Source: an uncultured Desulfobacteraceae bacterium
GTDB taxonomy: Bacteria > Desulfobacterota > Desulfobacteria > Desulfobacterales > Desulfobacteraceae
DNA: 54,355 nucleotides
Assembly: GCA_913041495.1 (NCBI GenBank)
Contig: CAJWHT010000012.1
Location: forward strand, 1-54,355
Direction of reading: 5' to 3'
The notes beneath the pieces were generated by a model. That model was not told the DNA's origin. It saw nothing but the letters and a program-made list of their open reading frames with translations, and did not search any database. Below are positions 1 through 8,416 of the stretch, one piece after another. A program made the translations under genes and the position numbers. Position 1 is the first letter of the stretch. Every line of letters begins with the position of its first letter.

Positions 1-13
1 AAGAGGAGATCCA

Positions 14-142
14 ATGTCAAAAACGCGAATGGCCCAGACCCAAGAAAATAGAAAGGCCGGCACCCAGGCAGAACTGCCGGATACCGAAACTTTGGTATTG
101 AACCGGATGACCTGCCGAACTGATATCCGGGTGGGGAAATGA
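14..142 (+). CDS. Possible 42-residue protein coupled to the next gene
   Basis: An ATG preceded by a good ribosome binding site (AGAGGAGAT, positions 3-10) opens a 42-codon frame that ends in TGA overlapping the ATG of the following hydrolase gene by four bases (ATGA). That overlap is typical of translational coupling. The frame is also open leftward to the window edge, so this could instead be the tail of a longer gene cut by the edge. The product is polar with no recognisable motif. I assign no function. Confidence 0.4.
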   Translation: MSKTRMAQTQENRKAGTQAELPDTETLVLNRMTCRTDIRVGK

Positions 143-867
143 TGCGGACGGCGAACCGCTGGTTTGATATCCGGGCCTTTGACAACGGGGTGACCCGGAT
201 CAGGGAAGCCTGCCTGGACCCGGCCGTTGCCTGCAACATTTGGGTGATCCATGGCCGGGACCGGCACCTGGTGATGGACAGCGGCACCGGCCTTATGAGC
301 CTGAAGCAGGCCTTTCCCCAACTGGCCCGCCATCCCGTGGTCTGCATTGCCAGCCATACCCATTTCGACCATTGCGGCGGCAGCTGGGAGTTTGAGGACC
401 GGCGGGTGCATGAGAACGAAGCTGATATCCTGCGCCGCCCGACCCGGGAGAACACCACCGTGGAAGGCTATATGGTACCGGAACTCTTCGTTGAGTATCC
501 CTTTGAAGGATTCAGGCCTCAGGACTACCAGGTGAGGCCGGCACCGCCCACCGGGGTTCTGGCTGACGGCGATGTTATCGACCTTGGGGACAGGTCGCTT
601 ACGGTCCTTCATCTTCCCGGCCATTCCCCGGGTCTAACAGGACTTTATGAACCGGCCACACGGATGCTTTTTCCCAGTGATGCCATCTATGACGGACCGC
701 TGTACGACGATGTTTATCATTCGGACATCCGGGACTACCAGCGCACCATGAAACGGCTGCTGGACCTTGAGGTGTCCGTGGTACACGGCGGTCATTTCGA
801 AAGCTTCGGACAACAGCGGATGCATACCCTGATTCGCAACTGGCTTGACAACCGGCTTGATATTTAG
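139..867 (+). CDS. Metallo-beta-lactamase-fold hydrolase
   Basis: The 242-residue protein has the MBL-fold metal-binding motif HTHFDH at residues 73-78, preceded by a DSGTG loop (47-51), followed by a PGHSPG motif in the middle and a late GGH motif, so all expected metal ligands appear to be present. It has no signal peptide and should be a cytoplasmic dinuclear-zinc or iron hydrolase of the glyoxalase II-like superfamily. The substrate cannot be read from sequence. The start is the first of two adjacent ATGs; it overlaps the preceding small frame by four bases. Two further MBL-fold proteins lie in this window at 8820-9671 and 34544-35479, and they are not close copies of this one. Confidence 0.85.
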   Translation: MMRTANRWFDIRAFDNGVTRIREACLDPAVACNIWVIHGRDRHLVMDSGTGLMSLKQAFPQLARHPVVCIASHTHFDHCGGSWEFEDRRVHENEADILRRPTRENTTVEGYMVPELFVEYPFEGFRPQDYQVRPAPPTGVLADGDVIDLGDRSLTVLHLPGHSPGLTGLYEPATRMLFPSDAIYDGPLYDDVYHSDIRDYQRTMKRLLDLEVSVVHGGHFESFGQQRMHTLIRNWLDNRLDI

Positions 868-986
868 TTTAGGGCAGCGATCATTACCCACTCTCGTTAC
901 ACAGGAATGACAATCCTGCCGTATCCCTATGGATTTTTTCTAATCAGATGATATCCCTCGACGAACAGCTCCGAAGCAATTAATAT

Positions 987-1802
987 ATGCCCATGAGAAG
1001 TGAACGTTTTTTCAAGGATCCGGGTCTTCCCTTTGCGGAACTGCGCTGTTCCCGGGACAGTTCGGATTCTTTCAAACCGCATATGCATAGGACTCTTAGT
1101 ATCGGTGCCGTGGATGAGGGAGAGGTTGTCTACAGCCTGAACGGGGAGACGGCCAACCTTCTGCCCGGTACCCTGGTGGTCTTTAATCCCGAAGTCCTGC
1201 ATGCCTGCAATCCGGTCAAAGGAACTGTCCGCAGTTATTATATGCTTCACCTGGATAGGGACTGGTGCCTGAAAGTGCAGCAGACTTTGTGGGCGGTGGG
1301 GGATTTTGTCGCGGCGGAAAGATTCCGGATTGAAGACGCAGAGGTGTACGAAGCTTATTGCCGGGCCATGGGATTGTTGATGGATGACCCGGTGCATCTG
1401 GAAGAAAAGGAGCAGGTTCTGTTTGATCTGGTCTGCAATATTTTCACGGCGGTCTGCCGTCCCGGGGAATCCCGAAAGACAACCGGAGGTGACGTGGCAA
1501 GGTTAAAGCATCTGTTGTCAACGGATTTGCATCGGGACTGGCCCCTGGATTCTCTGGCGGCTTCCCTGGATGCCAATCCCTATACCTTGATCCGCAGCTT
1601 CAAGGCCGTCACCGGCATTACTCCGCATGCTTACCGAATGAATTGCCGCATGGAAAAGGCCCGGGAGCTGTTGCGGGAGGGCCGGGACATTGCCGATACC
1701 GCCCTTGAATGCGGCTTTTTCGATCAAAGCCATTTTCACCGCTACTTCAAAGCCATGACAACGGTGACTCCCCAGGCTTACCGCATCAATTTTTTACAAT
1801 AA
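987..1802 (+). CDS. AraC-family transcriptional regulator
   Basis: The 271-residue protein has an N-terminal cupin-type sensing domain (about residues 15-140) and a C-terminal AraC double helix-turn-helix (about 175-270) ending in the usual signature region, here DIADTALECGFFDQSHFHRYF-like around residues 232-252. No ribosome binding site is obvious at the ATG chosen; a second ATG two codons on (993) is equally possible. It lies 49 bp upstream of a LysE-type exporter in the same orientation, a common pairing in which the regulator senses an amino acid or related metabolite and controls the exporter. The effector is unknown. Confidence 0.88.
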   Translation: MPMRSERFFKDPGLPFAELRCSRDSSDSFKPHMHRTLSIGAVDEGEVVYSLNGETANLLPGTLVVFNPEVLHACNPVKGTVRSYYMLHLDRDWCLKVQQTLWAVGDFVAAERFRIEDAEVYEAYCRAMGLLMDDPVHLEEKEQVLFDLVCNIFTAVCRPGESRKTTGGDVARLKHLLSTDLHRDWPLDSLAASLDANPYTLIRSFKAVTGITPHAYRMNCRMEKARELLREGRDIADTALECGFFDQSHFHRYFKAMTTVTPQAYRINFLQ

Positions 1803-1851
1803 ATACAACCTGTGTGCGGGCTATCCTTCAGGAAAAAAAGGAGGATTTACC

Positions 1852-2472
1852 ATGGAAGTTCACGTGTTTTTTGCATTTGTCATTGCCACCGCAGTTATGA
1901 TTTCACTGCCCGGTCCCTCTGTCCTGCTGACGGTGGCCCACAGTATTTCGTTCGGCCCGTGGCCGGCCCTTGCCACGGTGGCCGGGGAGACCGCCGGGGT
2001 TGCCGTTCAGCTCGGGGTGGCGGCTGTGGGGCTGACGTCGCTGCTCCAGGAGGTTGCCCAGGCCTTTGAGTGGCTTCGTTGGGGCGGTGCCCTCTATCTG
2101 GTGTATCTTGGGGTTCGCCAGTGGCGGGGGGCAGGGGCGCCCGTGGAATTTGACAATGCCGGGGTTTCCAGGAAAAATCTTTTTATCCAGGGGCTGGTGG
2201 TTACCATCCCCAATCCTAAAAGCCTGATTTTCATTGCCGCCTTTTTGCCGCAGTTTATTGATGCGGGGCAGCCTCTTGGAATACAGTTTGCGGTGATTGT
2301 CCCGACTTTCCTTGTTATTACCTTTTCGGTCACATCTCTCTGGGCGCTGGCTGCGGGGCATACAAGAGTCTTTTTGCAGCGCCGAAACGTCTTTAAACCG
2401 CTGCTGCGGACAGCCGGTTGCCTGATGATTGCCGCGGGCCTGGGGCTCGCTTTGGCCCGCAGGGGCAATTGA
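1852..2472 (+). CDS. LysE/RhtB-family exporter
   Basis: The 206-residue, strongly hydrophobic protein matches the LysE/RhtB translocator family in length and in its N-terminal motif, with SLPGPSVLLTVAHS at about residues 18-31 and a conserved IPNPKSLIFIAAFLPQF segment near 120-136. About six membrane segments are expected. Family members export amino acids or homoserine lactone-like compounds by proton antiport at the inner membrane. A near-perfect AGGAGG ribosome binding site sits seven bases before the ATG. It probably forms a unit with the AraC regulator just upstream. Confidence 0.88.
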   Translation: MEVHVFFAFVIATAVMISLPGPSVLLTVAHSISFGPWPALATVAGETAGVAVQLGVAAVGLTSLLQEVAQAFEWLRWGGALYLVYLGVRQWRGAGAPVEFDNAGVSRKNLFIQGLVVTIPNPKSLIFIAAFLPQFIDAGQPLGIQFAVIVPTFLVITFSVTSLWALAAGHTRVFLQRRNVFKPLLRTAGCLMIAAGLGLALARRGN

Positions 2473-2734
2473 CCGCCCTGGAAAATATCGTTGTTCGGAA
2501 AATAGGACGGGGAGGAGGGGATGGCGGTCCGGGAGGCATTCCGGGACGTCCCGCTGAGTTGATTTCGGTCCAGGATCTTATGTCCGGCGCCCCACCGATG
2601 GGATTTTGTAAATCCATTGAAGTCCTGCTTAAATTCCTGTATAACCACCTGCCGGATCAGGTAAAACGAAATACACCGACCGAAATGATTTTTTCCCGTA
2701 TGAATAACCCCTTATACAGACAGCAGCAGGATAT

Positions 2735-3475
2735 ATGGAAGCACGTACCCAAGTCGTAGACACCGCCGGGCTGAAGACCCGGGAACCTTTTGACACACTT
2801 TTCCCCATCAAGGCCGAGACCCTGGCAGCCATCAGTCAGGATATGGAAACCAACGGATTCGACCCGGTATTCCCCATTGTGGTCTGGGAGGAAGAGGGGA
2901 TCGTGGTGGACGGGCACACCCGGTTCACGGCAGCCCGGGAGCTTGGGCTTGATACCGTGCCCGTGGTGGTCAAATCCTTTGAAAACGAGGATGATGCCAT
3001 TCTCTACAGTTTTCACATCCAGCGGAACCGGCGGAATATGTCTGATGAGGATATCCTCAAGTGCCTGGCCCTGCTGGACAATATGCAAGATGATGGAGAA
3101 GAGGGGGAAAAGACCCCAAAAACGACCCGCAAAGCTGTGAATGAAGAACGAGCCAAGGAGTTGGGCATTTCAGCCGCCAAGGTGGATAAGGCACGAAAGG
3201 TGCTGGAGCACGGCAGCGAGGAGATCCGGGAAAGTGTTCAATCCGGGGAAAAGTCCATCAACAAGGCCTACAATGAGATGCAGGAGAGCCGAAGGGAAAG
3301 CGGTGAAATTCAGGGGAAGGCCACCGACGGTCTGGGGGCGGCCGCCAAATATACCCAGACCCTGGGCCGTTTCCTCAAGGAACTGACCCGGATCAAGGAG
3401 AACGGCTGGGAAGATGTCTCCATGGAAAAGGCCCTGGCAGACATTGAGTCCATCCGGGATCTGATAGAAAGCTAA
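2735..3475 (+). CDS. ParB-like nuclease-domain protein
   Basis: The 246-residue protein carries a ParB/Spo0J N-terminal domain at about residues 20-110, including the region VVDGHTRFTAARELG (about 57-71) and the QRNRRN box (about 94-99). In ParB proteins these segments bind CTP and the partner protein. The middle resembles the ParB central DNA-binding region, and the C-terminus is helical and charged. No parA gene lies beside it, and the flanking genes are unrelated, so it is unlikely to be the chromosomal partition protein. It may be an orphan ParB-type regulator or a remnant of a mobile element. The ATG has a close AGGA upstream. Confidence 0.75.
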   Translation: MEARTQVVDTAGLKTREPFDTLFPIKAETLAAISQDMETNGFDPVFPIVVWEEEGIVVDGHTRFTAARELGLDTVPVVVKSFENEDDAILYSFHIQRNRRNMSDEDILKCLALLDNMQDDGEEGEKTPKTTRKAVNEERAKELGISAAKVDKARKVLEHGSEEIRESVQSGEKSINKAYNEMQESRRESGEIQGKATDGLGAAAKYTQTLGRFLKELTRIKENGWEDVSMEKALADIESIRDLIES

Positions 3476-3493
3476 ACCGGCACCCCCGGGCGG

Positions 3494-3967
3494 TTACCCC
3501 GCCCCCAGCCGGCAGATCTTGTCCACGGAGGCTGCCACGATCTGCACCAGACGGTCCGCAGGCAGGTCGGCATAGGCCTCCCAGGGCATGGCATTGTCAT
3601 CCCCGAGCAGAGCCATCAGTTGGTTTTCAAAGGTGAAGGCGGCTTCGGCCAGGTCTTCCCTGGTGTGCGGGGGAAGGGCCAATGCATCAAAATCAGGGGC
3701 ATCCGATTCAGAAAGATTCAAGCGGTTGACTTTTTCGGCCGGCAGTTGATGCAGCTTGAGGGGAGTCGCAGGTTCGGCAGGCACAGGGTCGGCCTGGGGT
3801 GCCAAAGCCTTTTCTTCTGCGCAAAGCCTGGCATCCACGTCAGCGGCCCGGACAATCAGGGCATCGTCTGCATCACACCCTTTGGTTTTCAGTTCCGCAA
3901 CCATGTCCGACAGAAGACACCGGGTCAGGGCAAGAGTTTCAACCATTTGTATTTTTTTATCTGTCAT
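3494..3967 (-). CDS. Hypothetical 157-residue protein
   Basis: I do not recognise this protein. It has a helical N-terminal part (residues 1-55), a proline- and alanine-rich linker around 56-80 and a second helical part rich in leucine and acidic residues. It has no signal peptide, no membrane segment and no cysteine motif. Its ATG lies six bases after the stop of the acetyltransferase gene, with AGGA upstream, so the two are co-transcribed and probably translationally linked. It converges with the ParB-like gene with only an 18-bp gap. Confidence 0.65.
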   Translation of the reverse strand: MTDKKIQMVETLALTRCLLSDMVAELKTKGCDADDALIVRAADVDARLCAEEKALAPQADPVPAEPATPLKLHQLPAEKVNRLNLSESDAPDFDALALPPHTREDLAEAAFTFENQLMALLGDDNAMPWEAYADLPADRLVQIVAASVDKICRLGAG

Positions 3968-3973
3968 GGCACA

Positions 3974-4603
3974 TCATCCTAATGGCTGTGGCGGTCTGAC
4001 CAGAATGGCGTACCTGCCACCGGTAACGGGCTCATCCACCAGTTTGGCCGGTTTAAATCCCAGCCGTTCATAAAAGCTGAAATTTTTCGGGGTAAAGCTT
4101 TCGGCATATGCCGGCACACCGAGATTATCGGTTTCTTCCAGTACAGGTGCCAGAAGTTTTTTTCCCAAACCTTTCCCCTGGCAGTCCGGGCAAAGGCCCA
4201 GAATGGACAGATACCAGAACTCCGGGCCCACCACATCAGCCGATTGGGCAGACATATACTCCACAATCTCAGTGTAGGCTACAAGGCTGCCGTTTCCCAG
4301 GCAGTCCCGAATAAAGGCTTTTTTCTTTGCACCGAGTTCCGTCTGTGTCCCGCCGTCCAGAGGGCAGCTCCAGATGGCAGCACCGGAGCGTTCATCCGGT
4401 GTCAGGGTCAGGCGGCCGTGATCGCAGGCTTCGGCCAATGCGTAGTCATAGTAGCGGAACATGGCTTCCCTGGCCTGCTCTCCTTTTGAAGCGCACTGTT
4501 GCTCCAGGGTGATATAAAAAGGGTCTTCTGTCAGGGCCTGGTAGAGCGCCCGGGCTACAGGCCGGTTTTTAAATGTGTATGGGGACAATGGGTATGGGCT
4601 CAT
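3974..4603 (-). CDS. GNAT-family N-acetyltransferase
   Basis: The 209-residue protein has the GNAT acetyl-CoA binding motif in its second half, with CQGKGLGKKLL (about residues 145-155) matching Q/R-x-x-G-x-G/A, followed by the YERLGFK segment typical of the last strands of the fold. The start at 4603 is chosen because AAGGAG lies eight bases upstream; the longer frame to 4717 lacks a site. The acceptor substrate is unknown. It is first in a two-gene unit with the hypothetical gene 3494-3967. Confidence 0.82.
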   Translation of the reverse strand: MSPYPLSPYTFKNRPVARALYQALTEDPFYITLEQQCASKGEQAREAMFRYYDYALAEACDHGRLTLTPDERSGAAIWSCPLDGGTQTELGAKKKAFIRDCLGNGSLVAYTEIVEYMSAQSADVVGPEFWYLSILGLCPDCQGKGLGKKLLAPVLEETDNLGVPAYAESFTPKNFSFYERLGFKPAKLVDEPVTGGRYAILVRPPQPLG

Positions 4604-4888
4604 TGGTCGTTGCTCCTTTTCAGGAAACCTGAGATATACCGGCAGGGGGAAAATTGCAAGGGGTTTTAATTGCAAAGGATACGGCTTCCACCGGAAAATT
4701 GGCGCAGATTCCGTCAATTAATTGGCGGATGTGAGGATTGGACGGCAGCATGCCCTGGCGGTAAAAATGCTGAAACCCTTTGCCCGCAAACCGGACGGTT
4801 GATTTTTTGCCTGTTGGCACAGATTCTGCTCTTATGGAGACATATCGCTTTGTATGCAACAAACCCCTGTGAATAAGGGAGGTGCCGT

Positions 4889-5935
4889 GTGAAAATTGAC
4901 AATACCGGCCTGCAGCCACCGAATCTGCCGAGCAGCGGCGTATGGTCACGTCCGCCGGAAACCCGGAACCGGTTTAACACGATTTTGACAAATGAAATCG
5001 ACACCGCATCCCGGGAGCAGGGCAGCGGTCCTGTCCTGTTGGGAACCATCACCCGTGATACCCCAACGGTTTCCCAATTGCTTTACAAAAGCCCGTTCAA
5101 AGCGGAGTGCTGGAACATTATTCATGACAAGGTAAACAGCGATAAACCCTATCACCGGATTCAGCCAGGTGCCCAGGTGCACTATAATCCTGAAACCCGG
5201 GAACTTGCCTGGGGCAAAGCGGCCGAAGTCATGTTGGCAAAACATTCAGCCGGTAATCTTTCCGCCTCTTCCGGTACCATGGAACAGGCAAATATCACAG
5301 CCATGTCAGCCGCGTCCCAAGATGCGGCTGTTGTAACCCAAGAGGCCCGCATGATGGACCTGTCCACGTCTGCCAAGCAGTTTATCGGCCGGGATTACGA
5401 GCAGATGGACTGCTATGAACTCCTGGTGGGCGGCTTGACGGAGCTTGGTGTGAAGTACGCAGGGAAAGGCGGGCTCCACGAGCATCTGGTCAACCGGGCC
5501 AGCCAGCAGGGCTTGGCGAGAAACCATTACCTCAACGGAGAAGGCCTGGTATCGGAATCCGGCAAGGATGTATACAAGGAAACCTACTACCGGATAACGG
5601 ACCCCGAAGGAACCGTGGACGAAATCATGGCCGAGCTGTCCCCCCGCCTTGAACAGGGGCAGATCCTCTCTTTTTCCATGCGGAACAGGGGCCATACCGG
5701 GGTGATATCTAAAATGAACGACCAGTGGACCTTTATCAACTCCGGTAAAATGGACAACAACCTCTCCGGAAAAAACGGCGGCAAAGCCGTTGGCGAAGAA
5801 AGTCTGGAAGCAGAACTGCTGAACTGGTTCAAACTGGTGAATAAAGAGAAAGAAGCCCTGCAGATCACCCTGGGGCGCCTGGATATGGACCGCCTTTCCA
5901 TGTTCTCTGCCCCGAGTGTCCGTCAAAAGGCCTGA
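4889..5935 (+). CDS. NlpC/P60-like cysteine peptidase-fold protein
   Basis: The 348-residue protein starts with GTG behind an ideal AAGGGAGGT site. Its second half has the arrangement of an NlpC/P60 or related papain-like fold: a DCYELLVGG motif with Cys175, RGHTGVIS with His269, and a polar third residue at Asn284 (TFINS). Known members cut peptidoglycan stem peptides or act as amidases. The N-terminal half (about 58-110) holds a conserved-looking block with a single Cys74 and no clear family. There is no signal peptide, so access to cell wall would need another route. The next gene, for the solenoid protein, lies 263 bp downstream. Confidence 0.6.
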   Translation: MKIDNTGLQPPNLPSSGVWSRPPETRNRFNTILTNEIDTASREQGSGPVLLGTITRDTPTVSQLLYKSPFKAECWNIIHDKVNSDKPYHRIQPGAQVHYNPETRELAWGKAAEVMLAKHSAGNLSASSGTMEQANITAMSAASQDAAVVTQEARMMDLSTSAKQFIGRDYEQMDCYELLVGGLTELGVKYAGKGGLHEHLVNRASQQGLARNHYLNGEGLVSESGKDVYKETYYRITDPEGTVDEIMAELSPRLEQGQILSFSMRNRGHTGVISKMNDQWTFINSGKMDNNLSGKNGGKAVGEESLEAELLNWFKLVNKEKEALQITLGRLDMDRLSMFSAPSVRQKA

Positions 5936-5959
5936 TCTTTTTCTCCTATCCTTTTGCTT

Positions 5960-5994
5960 AAAGGCCGCGGCCGCCATCCGGTGCCGGGGCCTTT
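5960..5994 (+). terminator. Hairpin downstream of the NlpC/P60-like gene
   Basis: A GC-rich inverted repeat (AAAGGCC at 5960-5966 pairing with GGCCTTT at 5988-5994, with further pairing possible inside the loop) follows the stop codon by 25 bases. There is no run of T after it, so it may be an RNA 3-prime structure rather than a classic intrinsic terminator. Confidence 0.4.
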
Positions 5995-6141
5995 AATGCG
6001 TTTATAAACTGTGGCTTATCTCTTTTCGCCGCAGGAATTATCTTTCAAAAAAATGAATTGATCTTTTAAATTCAATTGATTATTAGTTTTACTGTCTTGG
6101 GAATTGTCCTGTGCCATTCCTTATGATATAGAAGTTAAGAT

Positions 6142-6171
6142 TTGCATTAAATTCATAATGTTTTTTATGAT
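6142..6171 (+). promoter_or_regulatory. Candidate sigma-70 promoter for the solenoid protein
   Basis: TTGCAT (6142-6147) and TATGAT (6166-6171) are spaced by 18 bases and lie 28 bases ahead of the ATG at 6199, in an AT-rich stretch. The minus-10 box matches five of six consensus bases. The call rests on pattern only. Confidence 0.4.
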
Positions 6172-6198
6172 TAACGATAGAAACGAAAGAGGTTGAAA

Positions 6199-8112
6199 AT
6201 GGCTACAAAAGAAGAACTGGAAGAAAAAGCGGAAGAGTGTGACGCGCCGGAGGAGTACATAGAGTGCGCCAAGGAAATCGTTGCTGATCTGGACGACAAG
6301 GACTGGGCTGCCGAGCTTCTGGAAGAAGGGGCGGAATGGGCGGAAACCTACGAAGATGCCGTGGTCTATGCCAAAGCTGCTAAGGAAATCATCGGTGATG
6401 ACGATGTGGTTACCACCTTCCTGGAAAACGGCAAGATGTTCTGCACCTCCCCTGCGGATTTCCTGGGGCTGGGTGCCGCTGCCGGCGAACTGGGCATGGA
6501 AGATCTGGCCAAGTCCATCGGCGAAGAAGCCATGAGCAAGTGTGTCAAGATCGAAGACTTTTTGGCACTGAGCAACCAGCTGGCCGACAAGGATCCTGAA
6601 ATGGCACAGTCCGTTCTGGACAAGGCCTTTGACAAATGCTCCAAACCCGAGGATTTTGTTTCCTTTGCCAAGGCCATCTTCGAGATGACCAAAGACGCAG
6701 CCAAGGCCAAAGACGTATACGAAAAAGGTATGGCTGCCGCCAAAACCGCTGCCGACTTCAACGCCCTGGCCGCAGGTGCCATCGCCGATCTGGGCGACAA
6801 GGATCTGGCCCGCACCATCTTTGAAAAGGCCCTGTCCTCCCTGGAAAAAGGCGATGAACTGCTCAAGTTTGCCGAAATCGTCAAGGAACAGCTGGATGAC
6901 AAGGATTTCCTGTTGTCCGTATACAAAAAGACCGAAGATCAGTACACAGAATTTTCCGACTACCTGAAACTGGCCAAGGCCGGCTTCGAAAACACCGGCG
7001 ACAAGGCCTTTGCCTCCAGCGTTTACCAGAAAGCCGCCGCCACAGGTCCCGATTGTGCCCAGCTCGTATCCCTGGCCATTGCCCTGGCCAAGGATCTCGG
7101 CGACACCGCCGCTGCCATCCCTGTTCTGAAACAGGCGGAAGCTGCCATCAAAAACAACGAAGACTTTTTGAAAACCGCTGACGCCATCATTGAAGTGGCT
7201 GCGGACGACAAGGAATGGGCCGACGCCGTTGCTTTCCAGAAAGGCAAACGCGAAGAGTTCAAGAAGCTGTACGATGATTTCAGCCTGAGAGAAAACGAAA
7301 TCAAGACCTGCGCCCCCATGCGGAACCTGGCCGGTAAAGTATTCGCGGAAACAGGCGATAAATATTACGCAGCCAAACTCTACAAAAAATCTGAGAACCT
7401 CACCATCCACTTCAGCGATTACCTCAAACTGGCCGCTGCCATCTGCGCAGACCTTGAGGATGCGGACTGGGTAAAAGAGATCTACAAAGGCCTCGTGGAC
7501 AAATGCAAGGGCTACGGCGACGTCAACGCCCTGACCCAAGCCATTGCCGCCACCTTGAAAGACGATGCCTGGAGCAAGGAAATCTACAAAGGCCTGGAAG
7601 GCAAAGCCGCCAATAACGGCGACCGCGTTAAACTGGCCTCCGTAGCCGTTGAAAAGTTCAACGACAAAGACTGGGCAGCAAGCATTCTGGATGCCGCTGA
7701 AAAGAAATGCACTACCCTTTATGACTATACCTTTATTGCCGGCGCCGTTCTCAACATCCTGGAAGACCGGGACCGTGCCATGAAACTCTACGACGCTGCC
7801 GAAGGCCTGTGCAACGACAAGCAGGAATTCGCCCGCCTCATCGGTATTGTTAAGGAACAGACCACGGATAAGAGCATCATCTCTTATCTGCTGGGCCTGG
7901 GCCGGAAAAAGCTGACCGGCTTCAACGATCTCATCTTCCTGGCAGAAAGCTACCTGCTGGTGGCTGATGATACGGCTGCAGCCACTGACGTTTACCAGGA
8001 AGCAGAGCGCAAAGCCCTGTCCAACAGTGCATTGTCCGCTCTTGGTACCAGCATTGCCAGCCGCCTGGATGACGGCAAATGGGTATCCAGCATTCTGGCG
8101 AAGATCAGCTAA
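6199..8112 (+). CDS. Alpha-solenoid protein of about 17 strict 34-residue repeats
   Basis: This 637-residue acidic protein is almost wholly a tandem array. From about residue 33 the units run D-K-x-W/L/F-A-x-x-I/V-Y/L/F-x-x-A ... D/E-F/Y-x-x-L-A-x-x-I, most of them exactly 34 residues long, with one longer unit (about 51) near residues 342-392. The length and helix-turn-helix pattern match TPR or SEL1-type solenoids, which act as protein-binding scaffolds, but the consensus is not the classic TPR one. There is no signal peptide or membrane segment, so it should be cytoplasmic. The ATG at 6199 is preferred over an in-frame TTG at 6193 because AAGAGG lies just before it. Codon use is strongly biased to GC-ending codons, unlike several neighbours, which suggests high expression. 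Partners are unknown. Confidence 0.75.
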   Translation: MATKEELEEKAEECDAPEEYIECAKEIVADLDDKDWAAELLEEGAEWAETYEDAVVYAKAAKEIIGDDDVVTTFLENGKMFCTSPADFLGLGAAAGELGMEDLAKSIGEEAMSKCVKIEDFLALSNQLADKDPEMAQSVLDKAFDKCSKPEDFVSFAKAIFEMTKDAAKAKDVYEKGMAAAKTAADFNALAAGAIADLGDKDLARTIFEKALSSLEKGDELLKFAEIVKEQLDDKDFLLSVYKKTEDQYTEFSDYLKLAKAGFENTGDKAFASSVYQKAAATGPDCAQLVSLAIALAKDLGDTAAAIPVLKQAEAAIKNNEDFLKTADAIIEVAADDKEWADAVAFQKGKREEFKKLYDDFSLRENEIKTCAPMRNLAGKVFAETGDKYYAAKLYKKSENLTIHFSDYLKLAAAICADLEDADWVKEIYKGLVDKCKGYGDVNALTQAIAATLKDDAWSKEIYKGLEGKAANNGDRVKLASVAVEKFNDKDWAASILDAAEKKCTTLYDYTFIAGAVLNILEDRDRAMKLYDAAEGLCNDKQEFARLIGIVKEQTTDKSIISYLLGLGRKKLTGFNDLIFLAESYLLVADDTAAATDVYQEAERKALSNSALSALGTSIASRLDDGKWVSSILAKIS

Positions 8113-8125
8113 GGGCTGTGATTTG

Positions 8126-8155
8126 AAAAAAAAGTTATTTGAGCATAACTTTTTT
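8126..8155 (+). terminator. Intrinsic terminator of the solenoid gene
   Basis: An AAAAAAGTTAT arm, a six-base loop and an ATAACTTTTTT arm form an 11-bp hairpin that ends in a T run, 13 bases after the stop codon. It can act in both directions because of the A run on its left. Confidence 0.75.
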
Positions 8156-8245
8156 GTTGACATAAAACATGATGTACGGTAGGTTCATACTCAAGCCATT
8201 TACGTTGTCACTATTTGGTTTAGCATAACCTCCTTATTATCCTCA

Positions 8246-8289
8246 TAACAAAGCGGCCGGATTTGCCACCCGGCCGCTTCGTTATTTTT
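8246..8289 (+). terminator. Second, strong intrinsic terminator
   Basis: AAGCGGCCGG (8251-8260) pairs with CCGGCCGCTT (8270-8279), extended by TAAC/GTTA outside one mismatch, and is followed by TTTTT. No gene lies between this hairpin and the terminator at 8126-8155, so it either backs up the solenoid gene or ends a short untranslated RNA. The rest of the stretch 8113-8416 shows no coding region I can support. Confidence 0.7.
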
Positions 8290-8416
8290 AGCAAGTGTTA
8301 AACGCCTTTATTATACCCCTATCGAATCATCTCCAATAGGATCTATTTCAGCCGTTTCCACCATCAGCATGACAGTTTTTTTCTGGTGCCCGGCAATTTT
8401 GAAAGGAAGCCCAACA

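Noticed and set aside
2418-2759. 113-codon frame bridging the LysE and ParB-like genes
   Set aside because: It overlaps the end of LysE and the start of the ParB-like gene, and its product is low-complexity Gly/Pro-rich without a ribosome site. I leave 2473-2734 as noncoding.
6121-8163. 680-codon open frame antisense to the solenoid gene
   Set aside because: It mirrors the repeats and GC-ending codons of the sense gene, has no ribosome site, and its hydrophobic, Phe/Gly/Val-rich product looks like an antisense shadow.
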